Source: Ficedula albicollis (Eukaryota > Chordata > Aves > Passeriformes > Muscicapidae). Taken from it: a DNA stretch of 64,000 bases. Location of the stretch: contig NC_021677.1 of the NCBI RefSeq assembly GCF_000247815.1, positions 5,241,690 through 5,305,689 of the forward strand. The letters are read 5' to 3'. The position numbers and the translations under genes were made by a program. The notes under the pieces were generated by a model, which saw only the letters and a list, made by a program, of their open reading frames with translations, was not told where the DNA came from and searched no databases. Positions 47,364 through 60,275 of this stretch are shown here, piece by piece (position 1 is the first letter of the stretch; the number at the start of each line of letters is the position of its first letter).

Positions 47364-50300
47364 GGTTTTCCTATCCAGCCGGCAAATAGAAGAAGGCATG
47401 TTCCTATTTTAATAACCTACTCATATTTTAGACTTGAAAGAATTTGAAAATGTCATGATTTGGTGTGCTGCTTTGTAGTGACTGTTGAGTTGCAGTCTAC
47501 TGTATGGTTCAGAATTTTAGGCAGTGGCACCCGCTGATCAGTCCATGTTGGCCGATGTATACTAATGTGAACAGACATAAAGTTTATTTTCATATTCTGC
47601 TAAATATTTCAGCAATTTAAAAAATGCAGTTGGCATGGCAAATACTGTATATGTAGAGCTGCATCTCCACAAAGTGGAAATACTCCTCAAGTGTTAACTT
47701 CTGCTTATAAAAGTTGTGTGTAAGAAATCATCTTCACTGCAAGAGACAATTCCATGTTTTCTCCAGAGGGAGTGTGACCCATTAACTGTGAGGCAGTTAA
47801 GCCTCAATGATGCCCAGGCTTAGATCTTGGGCAGAGATTCTGTCTTTGTGATGTTGGTTAACCTGTCTGTGTTTCAGTCTGCACATGTATAGAATGAGGT
47901 TATTTTCCTTTTTTACCATTCTATATTAGATATATACCTTTGTATATCTATTTACACTACTGTATATTTACACATTACAAAGATGCTAAAAATAATTTTT
48001 ACTGAGTACATGGAAGGGAGCTGTCTCCTTGTCCAACGGGCTTGATTTCCAGAGAAGTTATTCCTCTATGCAGAGGAAGTGTATGTGTGTATATTAGGAT
48101 GCAAGTATTTTAGATATGCCTCCTTTCAGGAATCCACTGATTATTTTATAGATTTTCTATTTTCTGCATGTTGTCTTCGTTGTGGGAGAGACACCTGTTT
48201 GAAATGTGTCCTTGAGAGGGGTGATTCTGATGATTGCACAATAAATCAATAATAAATTAAGGTGTGCAGATAGGGTAGAGATATAAATACAAAATACAAG
48301 AATATAATGGGTATTTGTTGATTAACAGATGTATTAAAAGGTGTATTTCTTACTATATTTTGCTGAATGGATCAGTGGTTACTGAATGTATTCTGAGCAT
48401 GAACATTTCAAGACAGTAGGATTGGTTCATTGTTCCATTACCCTGGTTTTATGGTTTAACTTCTTTGAAATATGTTGGCATAAAGTAGGGGCAAATCAAG
48501 CTTTCTTTTGGGAAGTGAATGCAGCAATCATAAATCTGAAAGCCTCAAGTATGTAGTAGAGCTTCCATTAACCTGCAGACCTGGGTCTCTTCATGTTGGA
48601 CGGGCTATTCAGTCTGCAGCAGTTTTAGTGACCACAGTTCCCCTGAGTCCTCTTTCTGAGCATTCCTTTTCTTGTGAAGTGTATTGTGCATTTCTCTGTG
48701 TTGGTATCAAAGCCAAATGTGTTGGAAACTGGTCTCCAAGGAGCTCTAGACCAACAGTTCATAAACGGAAGTGTATAATTTAGCTATTCAGATGCCAAAT
48801 ACAGAGTATTGGTCACACATATGGTATAAAACCATAGAAGGTGACATATCTCAGCCCAGAAAGTCAAGTAAGGGAAAGTGAATGATGTGGAAGCTTAATG
48901 TGAGTGTTTTGTTTTGTTTTGTGTGTTTGGGGTTTCTTTGTTCTGTTTTGCTTTATTTTTTTTTAACTGTTGTGCTTTTTTGCCTTTTCATTTCCCAAGA
49001 GCATAGAGGGGCTTACAGGAGCAGCAATATATTGTGTATACTTGCCATGCCTTTTTTTTCTGATGATGTTTAACAGTATACAATAATAAAGTAAATTGAA
49101 ATATCTGATTTGTAAATCAAATAGTGTCAATGGTTATTTTGGCATAAAAAGATAATGAAGGACTGGTCTACATCTCATGCCCTCTCTTGTCTTCTAAGCC
49201 TGTTACTTCATAGGCACATCTAAGGCAAAGAAACCAGCCTCATCCACATATTTGGAATAAGGCACAAAATAACATTAATGAGCCCCTTAGTTTAAGGTAA
49301 ATACCTGCTTCAGAAATGTAATTTGAATTAGAGTAGAACAGTAGAGGAATATGGGGAATCTTGAGCTTTTGTGTCTTAAGGATGGCACTTTGTGAAGAGA
49401 CTGGAAAGAAGGTGGCTACAACCCTGTCCACATAGGTTGAAAGAGTGTTACATCATCAGAAAAGACAAGATAAGCTGTGTTAGCCTGTCTCTAATTTATC
49501 TTCCTAACTTGCTATTGTTGAGCTGTCATATAACAATGTCAGGTTTTGATTTTTTTTTTTAATGTGCAGTTGCAGATAGGTATTGTCGAGTTCTTCTATC
49601 AACTTTAACTAGGCCAGCTGAATAAAAGTCAAATATTCTTCAATAAGTAGTGTTTTTGAACCTGGTCAGCATTGGGATTTTATATATTAGGAGAAATGCA
49701 GTTCTTTGTTGAATATCGATTAGTCTTTTCAGGAGATGAGAAATTTTCCATTGAGGGCATTATTAACTGAAATAATGAATAAAGCTATGCTGTATATACA
49801 AAGATAAGTTCCTAATATGATAGAGCAGTTCAGTGCACATGCTCTCAAGGAGCTCACGCTCAAGGACCATGTCAATTCTTTGTTTCTTGTTCAGTATTTT
49901 GCTGCAGTTTTGCATTTGTATGGTTCAGTTTTGCATGAGGTATGACAGAAGGCCTCTACTTGCACTTTAAATTATTGATAGAGACAGTGCATACAAAAAT
50001 CCTGTAATTCTCAAAACCTGTTTTAAAAGAGTAGCATCATCTTGTTTTGCTGTTTGGACAGGTAGAACAGCTCAGCATGGTAATTTTATAGATAAACCTA
50101 ATTAAATCATAGAAAGAGAAATTTCTTAGAGCTCTAAATATATAACGCGCATGAAATATGAGTTAGGGCTGATGATAATTATAATAAACTTCAGCAATGA
50201 AATGATGAGTATTACAAGAAGTCTTCTGACTTCTGTACTCACATTCTTAAGCTGTAATTTTTGTATAACTATTTTGTTCTTAGGTTTGATATTTTTCTTG

Positions 50301-50501
50301 TTTCTTTAAAAAAAAGTAGTGTTAGCTTTTAAGTTTATATATTCTTCTATTTCATCTTGACAAATGGTTAACTCCTTTTTTTAAGACAAAATGGGTGGGA
50401 TACAGGACTCTACTTCAACATAACTTTATAGACCTTTCTAGAAGTTCTTTAACACTGGGATGTTACTCTAGGCCTCTGCAAATAACTGAATTTTCCAGTA
50501 G

Positions 50502-51600
50502 TTTGGTATGGTGGAATTGAGCCTGGCTGGTGGACACCAGGTGCCCAGCAAAGCCACTCCAGCACTCCCTTCCTCAACTGGGCAAGGGAGAAAGGAAGGT
50601 AGTGAAGGGCTCATGAATCTAGATAAGGGCAGGGAGAGATTTCTCACCCTTTACAGCTGAGGGCAAAACAGGAAAATTAGTTTAATTTTTTATTAGTTAA
50701 ATCAGAGTAAGGTAATGAGAAGTAGAACCAAATACCTTCCATCCACCCTTTTCTTCTTCCTGTGCTTATTTCACTCCTGGTGTTTCTCTGCCTCATTACC
50801 ACAGATGCACAGGATAGGATGGGGAATGGACCTCCAGGGGAACACCTGCCTCCCCATGGAATCTCTGCTTCTCTGCTTCAGCATCTTCTCCCCTTCTTCT
50901 GCGCTGACCTGGGTGTCTGCAGAGCTGTTTCTCTCACGTTCTCAATCCTCTCCTTAGATAGAATTGCTGTTTCTCAGTAACTTTCCCCCCTTCTCAGAAA
51001 TATTATTCCAAAGGTGCTGCCACCATCAGTGATGGACTCGGCCTTGGCCAGTGTCGGATCTATTTTGGAGCCAGTTGGCACTGGCTCTGCCGGACACGGG
51101 GCATGTTTCTATTTATTAGTTAAATCAGAGTAAGGTAATGAGAAGTAGAACCAAATACCTTCCATCCACCCTTTTCTTCTTCCTGTGCTTATTTCACTCC
51201 TGGTGTTTCTCTGCCTCATTACCACAGATGCACAGGATAGGATGGGGAATGGACCTCCAGGGGAACACCTGCCTCCCCATGGAATCTCTGCTTCTCTGCT
51301 TCAGCATCTTCTCCCCTTCTTCTGCGCTGACCTGGGTGTCTGCAGAGCTGTTTCTCTCACGTTCTCAATCCTCTCCTTAGATAGAATTGCTGTTTCTCAG
51401 TAACTTTCCCCCCTTCTCAGAAATATTATTCCAAAGGTGCTGCCACCATCAGTGATGGACTCGGCCTTGGCCAGTGTCGGATCTATTTTGGAGCCAGTTG
51501 GCACTGGCTCTGCCAGACACGGGGCATGTTTCTAGCAGCTTCTCACAGAAGCCATCCTTGTAGCCTCCTGCTGCCTAACCCTCGCAATACAAACCCAATA
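50502..51600. mobile_element. Avian LTR-type retroelement with internal tandem duplication
   Basis: Landmarks that I recognise from a common bird LTR-type repeat are present in order: gctggtggacaccaggtgcc, agggcaaaacaggaaaatta, aaatcagagtaaggtaatga, tctgcagagctgtttctctc, atggactcggccttggccag, and a final agcttctcacagaagccatc followed by acaaacccaata. The element is shorter in the middle than versions I recall, so part has been deleted, and a 423-bp stretch has been duplicated. No retroviral coding region is attached. The paired small open frames at 50715 and 51138 are part of this duplication and are not genes. The exact ends and any target duplication are unresolved. Confidence 0.78.
50689..51534. 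repeat. 423-bp tandem duplication, about 99.8% identical
   Basis: Copy 1 is 50689-51111 and copy 2 is 51112-51534, both starting ttattagttaaatcagag and ending gggcatgtttcta. The only difference I find is ctgccggacac versus ctgccagacac near the right end. The near identity implies either a very recent duplication or a false duplication made during assembly. Confidence 0.95.
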
Positions 51601-52946
51601 CTCATGGCAACTTGCATCATGAAAAATCACTGATTACACTTTGTGATCCTCTGGTAGAAACATTTGGAGTGTAATTGTGAAGATAAGTTCAGTTAATCGA
51701 CATTTGTTTTTCTTTGGTGTTTGTTTTTGTGTTTGCTTTAGAGCCATAGCTTTAAAGAAAGAAAAACAATTTTAACACAGATAATTTCACCTCTTTAAGC
51801 TAGGGGTCTTGGCAGAGTCAGAGTCTGCTCTTGGCTGTCACACTGCTGTGATTACACAGCAATGCATATTCCCTGTAAACTGGACAGTAATAGAAATAGA
51901 TTTCATCATCTCCTTCACAATTCTTATTAAGCATGCTGTTTTTGTTATGAAGCAGGAAGTTCACGGCTCCCTCTGATGTGACATGACAATACGAGAATCT
52001 AGGGTCAGTAACTCTGGCTTTGAATTTTTCATGTTCTGAAATGATGATATTGTAGTGGTCTGTGTTCCTGGAAAAGTTGTTATGGAAACTTCATTACAGC
52101 TTTTCTAAAAATAAACAAACAAAACCCCAAGCAAAACCTTTTTAGAACTCCAAATGCTTTGTTAGCTTAAAGATTCTGTTACAGCAATTTTTCACGAGTT
52201 GTTTTAGAAATTTGGTATGCAGATTGCTGCAGTCGTGTGCAAGTTTATGCAGTACACAAAGGTTCCTTATGGACCTCATATTACTTGGTGTCACTGTTAG
52301 ATACCAGGCATATATAAAGAGGTCCCATTCTGTGCCAGACCTGTGTTAGTGACAGACACAAGGTGGATGTGCAGTAGAGGCATCACATGTAAGCACCCAG
52401 CCTGAGGAAATACAACAACAAGGGGAGAAAGGTCCATGTGCAAGGATGAATGACACAAATGTAGAGGGGGGGAAAAGATAAAGGGAGTAGAGTGGCATAA
52501 AGTTAGAAGTCTATTCAAAATTCTACCCAGTCTGAGAGCCCCAAGGGGTTGTTGGATTTGGCTGGATCTTGTGTATGATTGCACTTTTTCTCTAGGGTAG
52601 ATTTTGAAAGACATCCTTAGATTAACATGGTCCTATTTTATATTTTTCCTTACTGTTGTGGGTTCTGGTACTGTATTTCTTTAGTCTAGTGCTGCACAGC
52701 TGCACAATGAGAGTTACAATTTTATGGAGTCTTCATATATTTGTGATTTAATTTTTTAAAAAATTATTTTAAAGTTGTAATATACTTTCTTCACCATAAT
52801 CGGTGATAAATACTATGTTTAATGGAAATGTTTTAGGGGTTTTATTTTTGGTTCTATTTTCCATCTTTTATTGTTACCTGATCTTGTAAAGGAAGTTTTC
52901 AGAGGAAAGAGAATATTCAAGTAAATGCAATATCTTCCCTCTACAG

Positions 52947-53043
52947 GATTTATGAACGTGTCATTGATCCCCCAGAAACAAATCTGACACCTGAAAGCAA
53001 TTTATGGCTCGGACAGAGAAACAGGAGACATGGTTTCTTTAAG
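52947..53043 (+). CDS. NELL1: NELL1 exon 5 (laminin-G/TSPN domain)
   Basis: This 97-bp exon encodes about residues 169-201. The acceptor is tatcttccctctacag and the donor gtaagc. Its first G completes the Arg codon from exon 4 and the exon ends on a full Lys codon, so the next intron is in phase 0. The peptide is IYERVIDPPETNLTPESN then LWLGQRNRRHGFFK. The LWLGQRN strand is a hallmark of the TSPN domain in NELL proteins. The RNRRHGFFK end is basic and fits the heparin-binding character of this domain, although the contribution of these residues is an inference. The exon lies 18.1 kb after exon 4 and 6.8 kb before exon 6. It is intact. Confidence 0.96.
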
Positions 53044-54267
53044 GTAAGCAGATGTGAAATGGCACATGAAGGAGGAAAGTAACAAATAGTCAACAAGATA
53101 CTTCCAGTCAGTTGTCTAAGACTCATGAAGTAGGATATGCATGAAATTTGGTAGGAACTGCGGACAGTTTGTAAACAGCTTGTTTACAAGGTAAAAGTTT
53201 CTGATATTTATTCCAGTTTTGGATAACAAGCCACAGCATGAGTGTTTATCTGTGAAAGGAGTCCATAGAGTAGCAATAGGCCAATCTGCTGATCCTCAAT
53301 CTGGGCATGGATTTGTTGCCAAGGTGATTTACCACCCACTTGGTTTCTATGTGAAGCTGTCAGTTCCTAAGACAATTTTGCAAGTTGCCTCTTTTCTGAG
53401 GATGTCTTCTCAAAGTCCCCAGATTTCCAACCAGCTAGGACAATTATGCTTTTGACTTACATGATAGTCTGAGGGTGCTCTGAACCTACAGTGCATTTCA
53501 TCCTCCAGCAGCTGAGCTGTCACCGTGAAGTGAAATTGATAGTATTATTTTATTCTACAGCTGTTGGTTTTTTACCTCAGCTGCTTCCCACTATTCCACA
53601 GATGGTAAACATATGTTTATAGCTACATAGGGAAAGAAAGAATTTATATTGGAGTCGCCCGTCTTAAATTCTTACTTTATGCAGGCAGTCAGAGCTTCAG
53701 AAATCTGGGATATTATATGTTTTTAAATTAATATTTCTACATGTTAACACTCTGGAAACAGCAGGTAGCTAATGATATGCTAATGAGCTGACCATTTTTT
53801 ATTGATCATAATGAAAGTCGACAAGTGCCTTACTTTGCTTTATGTGTGCTTGAATATTTTACTTTCTTCTGGGCAGAAATATAATTGGTTGTGGTTTTTT
53901 AAATCCTGCTTGAGAGTTTCAGAAGTCCTACGTTTTTTACGTTACTCATTGCAAAAACTTGAGATTTTGCCAGTTTGTAAAGAGTGCATATCTCTTTCTG
54001 CATATTTATATGCTCAGCAGGATTTCCCATTCTTTTTCAGAGCAATTTGTTTCACTGTTTTCACATATAAAGAAATAGATGTATTTTCCTTAATGTAAAC
54101 AGAGATCTGCAGGGAAATAAGAGCATTAAAAAAGAATTAGCATTTTTGTATGTGTGTTGAAACCATGAAAATGTGTGTAAGGAAAAGCAAGTTTGTTGCG
54201 TGAATAATTTTTTTCTTATACCTTTTGTTATTGATAATGTTACTGTTCATTTTCTTCTCATCTCTTT

Positions 54268-54440
54268 CTAGTAAATTGTGCCTGTCTATACCTGTGATCT
54301 TCACCTTTTGTGCCTCCAGTTCTCAACTCCATCCTGCCGCAGCGGGGAGGGGTAGAGGAAGGTGGATGGGGAGAGAACAGCCTGGGGTTTGGGAGAGTCT
54401 TGATGGGGATACAGAATTGGGGAGTGCCATTCCTAAACCA
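54268..54440 (-). mobile_element. Inverted LTR fragment, same family as 55682-56132
   Basis: The reverse complement of this segment lines up with the first 170 bp or so of the LTR at 55682. Shared words include ggcacaaaaggtgaagat, caatttact, caagactctc, ctgg/tgtggttta and gaatgg followed by a similar cactcccca, all in the same order and spacing. I estimate roughly three-quarters identity by eye, so the two LTR copies are old or from different subfamilies. Only the beginning of the LTR is present. It stops at 54268, next to ordinary intron sequence. Confidence 0.8.
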
Positions 54441-55681
54441 GGACAGCCTTAACTGGTGGCCAGTGTGTGGCACAAAGGGTGGAAATAACAACAGAGGCAG
54501 AGTGGGTTGATAGCTTAGTCGCTTTAAGCATCTGTGTATTAGGTATGGAGCACTGGCCACAATGTTGCCTGGCTCATTCATGGGAGTGTGGTGCCTAACC
54601 CTCTATCTATGCCCCAATATGCCCCTAAGAATGGTAATTTTCAGTGCAGGGAGAGGGATCAGGATTACTTTGTTGCTGATACATATGATATCTGCTTATG
54701 ACTTGATAACATCAAGGGCTATGAGGGTTGTTTTGTATGTGCGTTCAGTGTTGTTCTCCTACCCTTACCTTGGGTTCTTCTGTGGGGAGTTTGTTAATAA
54801 TCGTATCTAGTCTGTGGGGTAAAGAGAGGGGGGACGATTTTCCATGGCTTTTCTCCCCCTTTTCCTCCTTCAGGCCTGTTAAAACAGGTTTTGAGGATTT
54901 TAAATTTTGTTTGGATGTTAAGGAAAGCATGTTTTTGTTGCTCTGTCTGCTGTGTTTTCTCGATATGGTCCACAGTACCATGTTTAGAGTATGGACAGAG
55001 ATTTCTGGGAGGGTCATTCAGAGATCTGCCCTGAGGGGGAATAATCACGAGTGTCATGGAACATGGGAAAAAATGGGCTGGTATTTAGAGAAATTCTCTG
55101 CTCCAGTGTTTTGGGAGTTCACTCCTGAAAAATTACAGGACTCTTGTAAAGTGACAGTATTTGGAAGAAGAATGCTGTTGGTGACTCCAGAGAGGAGCAA
55201 CTCAAGCAAAGGCAAACCCCTCCATGGAATTGTTTTTGCTCAAGGTCCGGGGTCCACTTGGTGGGTAATGCAGAGAGACAGTGAAACACGGTGTATACCT
55301 CAAGGGGATTTGATTTTTGAATAAGAACAGTCTGTAATGTTGATCTGTATATATAATACTGGTTGCTGCATGACACTGTCACTGTAAGTCATACGTGCCA
55401 TGGACAGTGAGTATGGACTGCTCCAGATACACCAATTGGGAGCTCCTGGTGCAGTGACCAGCCAGCAGCACAGCAGCCCTCCTGTCCTGGGAGACATCTT
55501 GGGTTAACAGAACCCACAATCATAGTCTAAATGAACTCAAGAGACATCTTAAGGGATGGCCATTGACTATGGAAATGATACCTGTGATTGTGTATATTTA
55601 TATATCTATATTGCTGGAATGGTGTAGGATCTGGGTGGGACGTAAGTGGTACAGAATAAGGGGTGGATAAATTAAGGCTGT
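54441..55681 (+). mobile_element. Endogenous retrovirus internal relic (3' part)
   Basis: This region lies directly before the plus-strand LTR at 55682. It contains phrases that I recognise from the internal 3' portion of a songbird retroviral element, for example ctcaaggtccggggtccact and gacagtgaaacacggtgtat. A purine-rich stretch at 55652-55669 (agaataaggggtggat) precedes the LTR, as a polypurine tract would. A 198-codon open frame at 54728-55324 is still uninterrupted, but I do not recognise a gag, protease, RT, integrase or env motif in it with confidence. Everything upstream of about 54441 that a full provirus would need is missing, so this is a non-functional relic. Confidence 0.6.
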
Positions 55682-56132
55682 TGTGGTTTATGAATGGTAC
55701 TCCCCAGTTCAGTACCCCCCACCAAGACTCTCAAATCACACCTTGCTCTCACTCCTCCTTTCCTTCCCCCTTCCCACTGTGGTGGAATGGAGTTCAGAAT
55801 TAGAGGCACAAAAGGTGAAGATGGTGGGTGTAGATAAGAACAATTTACTGGAAAGAGGACAAGATAAGAAAATGAACAGTAGCAGCAATATTATTAACAA
55901 AAGATATAGGAAAAGAAATTATTTACACATTCCTGATAATAGATGGTACCAGATGGTTCCCTCCTCCACATTTTCTTGACCATAAGGAACTCTTCCCCCA
56001 TGGAAGAGAGTCTCTTCTCCTGCCTCCTGCAGTGATGTGAGTGCTGTAGAATAATCACCATGTCCCAGCCATGCTCTCTCCTGGCTACTGCAAAAATTAA
56101 CCCTGTGCTGGACAGAGCCAGGACATCCACAC
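55682..56132 (+). mobile_element. LTR of a passerine endogenous retrovirus (probable 3' LTR)
   Basis: Starts TGTGGTTTATGAATGG and runs through a pyrimidine-rich stretch, then agaggcacaaaaggtgaag, gataagaacaatttactgga and a late aaaattaaccctgtgctgga. It ends near gccaggacatccacaca. The TG start, a CA end near 56128-56132 and the internal-type sequence to its left indicate a 3' LTR in plus orientation. No target duplication was identified. Its opening 170 bp is repeated in inverted form at 54268-54440. Confidence 0.78.
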
Positions 56133-57580
56133 AAACTCAGGGTTTGTTTCAGGGCTAATGTTTGGAAGCTTAAGAAAATACAACTGAAGGGAGAAAAGAT
56201 TGATGCCAGTTATCTATGGAGAACACTCTCTAGGATGGACCTGATTGCTGACAGGATCAGAATTATCTACAAAATTTTTTTTATTGCTGAGGAGAACCCT
56301 TCCCCCTAAGGGTTCCTCCAAAGAGCTAGTGCAGAAATGAGCTTATTAATGCCTTGGTGAGAAGGTGATTTATGTTGCAAGACAGTAGTTTTCATAACTA
56401 CTAGAGCAGGCTCTATTGATCCTGTTTGTGTCTGGAGATTGTATATTAGGTACTAGAGAAGCATATTGGTATTTTTATTGCACAGTATCCTGTATATAAT
56501 TTATATAGTCATATCATTCTGTAATAATTTTGGACTTGGAGTTGTAAGGACTAAGGTGAAACTCAGTGTAGTACCGTGGGTAGGTGTTCAGGTGCCTGGC
56601 GTGGCTGCCCTGAGTGGAGCAGCACGTGATGCTGATGGAGTGGAAATCTGAGCTGTTGGCATGGCTTTGCCAAGGCACAGGAGTTTCAGGCATGTCTGCT
56701 GGTGCTACCATGTAGAGCCTTTCCCGGCCCTAGCCAGTGCAACTTGCACAGCTCTGTGGATCACATTATCTCTGTGGGAGAAGTAGGTTTTAAAGGGGAT
56801 GAAAGGCAATGGAGGAAATGAAAATACAGAAGTGGAGAGCTCATGGAATATATGAGCCTTTTCACAGAATGTGGGACGACTGTTCTGTTTAGTAGGTATC
56901 TGAGAAGTGCAGTAAACTGTGCTTTTTGCATTATGTTCTCATGGGATGGGCTTGATATTTAGTGCTGCAAACCTGAATTTCATCTTATAGCTGGTAATCT
57001 GCCTGCACCAGTGGAAGGCTCTTCAAGCTAGCATGTCTTGATGCTGAGCTGAAGCTTTGATTGTCATTAGCCAAATGTTTTTATTGATAACATAAAGGTG
57101 ATGTCTGGTTGGGAAGGGAAAAACTGGAAAGATTTTGACCACTGACATCACACTGTTAAAGACAAGTCCAAGCTCTTGGCAGCCTAGACTTAAAACTGAA
57201 TCAGGAATAATCAGAGTTTTTTCATATTCATTACAATAATTATGGCTGTAATAAGTGTTTGCCTACAATGAAGTCTTTCTATTAAAAAAATACATTAGCA
57301 AAATTTCTGCTCTTGGAAAGTTTATTTCTATGTTTGATCATAATAATTCATTTTCAGATAGTTTATAGACCTAGACATTATCTATGTTAGTGAACTGAAG
57401 TTCATATTCATATGTTATTACATAGTAACATGATTTCATGTAGCCAGAAATTAAGACACATATGATAGTTGTATTTCCTCTTCAGGCTATATCTAAATGC
57501 AAATCTGTCCAAAAGACAATTGAGCAACGTGACTCTGATGCAACAAACATGTTTGAAGATGCGCCTAAAGGAAAAAAAAG

Positions 57581-58304
<724 letters not shown>

Positions 58305-59876
58305 GCTGAAGAAAAAAAAATCACTTTTCTCTGGATGGTGTCTTGTTAGCTAGGCAATATGGTCTGGTGGAACGTAGTAATTTCATTTGCTCCTAGTTTT
58401 CACTGCAGAGGCTTAAGTGTTGAAATGTATTTTTGTGCCTCACCTTCTAATTTCTCACTGAGACTGCTGATGGAAAGTATGTCAAATGGCTTTCAGGATG
58501 TTCCATTTCCAGTGACAGTATTACTTCTTATTACTTATGGTTTCATTATTCTCATAGGTGAAAAGGTTAATAAATGTATGTACTTCTGCAAGAAGGACAG
58601 GGTGATCTGATTATCTCTATTAATATTTTCAGTTAATATTTGACCATGAGACAGTAAGCAGGAAACAGTGCTTGCTGAATGTAAATTCTACTCTTTTAAC
58701 AGATGAGCATGTAAATGTTACTTGCCTTGCTAGGGTTTAAGGACTATCTGAGGCCTCTATTTATGGGTGGAATGTGAGTGCCTATGAGCAAGTGATGATG
58801 TCCTTAGTCTGCAAAATTTACCCTATTGTAATTTAACTGAAAATTAAAGCACAGTTTGGCAAATCAGTAATTTAATTAGATAATAATTGCTGCTATGATA
58901 AATTTATTTTCAGATTAAAGAAATTTTTCTGTGTCTGTGAGGAGAGATAGAGCTGTGTCTCAGCATCTGATTAACAGTCAGGGGAAATGAAAATATCAGC
59001 ACTAGAGGTACCTTGATTTCCCTTGCTCCTCTCCCTTAGTGGTCATGACATTATTAAGGCCGGTGGATCCTGTGAAATCAGTACATCACACAGTCACAGA
59101 TGCAGCAAATGCTTTGTCCTGAGCTTAGAAGAACAAACACAAGCTTCTGCATTTTCTAGACTGTCTGAAGTATCTGGGGCTCTCCAGGGCCCAGGTATGC
59201 AGGGACACTGGGCATCTGCTGCTTCCATTGGGGGTTTCCTTGCAGGGCAGAGGCTACGCAGGGTGCAGTAGGCACTGGACCTTTAGGTTTGGTTTAGGAG
59301 CCCCGAACAACCTGCACTGACTTTCTGCCAGTCCTGCATAGGGCATCTCTCTATCTGCCTGGGCTAGAGAGAGGATTTAATTCTGACTGAAGGCACGATT
59401 ACCTGAACTGCCTGGTGAGATACAGAGCTGGGAGGCTTAATGAAACTAAGCATTGGAAGTATAAACTGTTACTTACATCTGGCACTTGTCTTTTCAGTGT
59501 TTGCTTTCACAATCTTACTTGGCTAAAAAATAAAGAGTTTTACTGTGTTTTCTTTTTGTCTTTTGGAAAAGTGTGTCATCAGCTTGAGCAATGGATATTA
59601 TTTCACTGCTTTTTTTTTTACCCATTTAAAGACATTTAAGCAGCTTATATTTGGTGATTGCAAAAGAGAAAGCAGTATTATTGCTGTAATATCAAAACAC
59701 ACAGAGAGATAGGAGGAGTCATTATATTTTGTTCATCTTCAATTATTTTCCACACTAGTAGAATGAGCTGGTAATTTTTCTTTGTATCCACTGAAGAAAT
59801 GACTTGTGAAAGAGCTTGTATAGATTGAAGTGAATGTTTGTAATCTGTATTACAAATTTTCTCTTCTTTTGCAAAG

Positions 59877-59949
59877 GGTGTTATTCAAGATGTGAAAGTC
59901 ATCTTTATACCTAATGGATATATAACACAGTGTCCTAATCTGAATCGCA
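59877..59949 (+). CDS. NELL1: NELL1 exon 6 (end of laminin-G/TSPN domain)
   Basis: This 73-bp exon encodes about residues 202-226. The acceptor is ctcttcttttgcaaag and the donor gtaagt. It starts in phase 0 with Gly and ends with the first base of a Thr codon. The peptide is GVIQDVKVIFIPNGYITQC then PNLNR. It supplies the last strands of the TSPN domain. The Cys in ITQCPNL (about position 220) is the likely disulphide partner of the Cys in exon 4. It is separated from exon 7 by the shortest intron of this region. Intact, with no stop in frame. Confidence 0.95.
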
Positions 59950-60192
59950 GTAAGTAGCAATCTTTTTATTCTCTCTATTTCAGATTTTTCATACAGATTG
60001 TTTCTTTGCTTTAAAAAAAAATACTTTCAGGCTTGTTATTTTTGCATGTGCTGACATCCAGAAGGCAAAAATTTCATATAAACAGATTCCGTTTTATGTT
60101 CAGATAAATCTGGTAAGATTGTTGTTTATTTATGGGTTATTGTGTCTTTCCTTCTCTTCTTTTCTGTTTCTTTTAAATTGTTCTCTATTGAG
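59950..60192 (+). other. NELL1: NELL1 intron 6 (243 bp)
   Basis: Very short intron with donor gtaagt and acceptor ttgttctctattgag. It contains only T-rich sequence and no repeat. The phase is 1, linking the A at 59949 to CA at 60193. Confidence 0.92.
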
Positions 60193-60275
60193 CATGCCCA
60201 ACCTGCAGTGATTTCTTAAGTCTGGTGCAAGGAATCATGGATTTGCAAGAACTCCTGGCAAAAATGACTGCAAAA
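60193..60275 (+). CDS. NELL1: NELL1 exon 7 (CPTC motif and coiled-coil segment)
   Basis: This 83-bp exon encodes about residues 226-253. It begins with CA, completing a Thr codon, and ends on a full Lys codon before the donor gtaggt. The peptide is CPTCSDFLSLVQGIMDL then QELLAKMTAK. The CPTC pair may form inter-chain disulphides. The following heptad-like Leu/Met pattern (FLSLVQGIMDLQELLAKM) is the start of the coiled coil through which NELL proteins form oligomers. That oligomer role is known for the family, and which residues do it is inferred. The acceptor has a modest T tract and a TTGAG end. The donor gtaggt is weaker than its neighbours. Confidence 0.96.

Larger units (their letters stand above)
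34804..52946 (+). other. NELL1: NELL1 intron 4 (18,143 bp)
   Basis: Donor gtaata, acceptor tatcttccctctacag. The intron contains a CR1 fragment (37779-38257), a solo LTR (44458-45006), a tRNA-derived SINE (47222-47363) and an LTR-type element with a 423-bp tandem duplication (50502-51600). The stretches 34804-37778, 38258-44457, 45012-47221, 47364-50501 and 51601-52946 show nothing I can classify. A GC-richer patch at about 41440-41700 has open frames on both strands but no recognised product. Confidence 0.85.

Noticed and set aside
50715..51403. Two identical pairs of small open frames (80 and 72 codons)
   Set aside because: They are the two copies of the 423-bp duplication inside an LTR-type repeat. 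Identity comes from the DNA duplication, not from selection on a protein.
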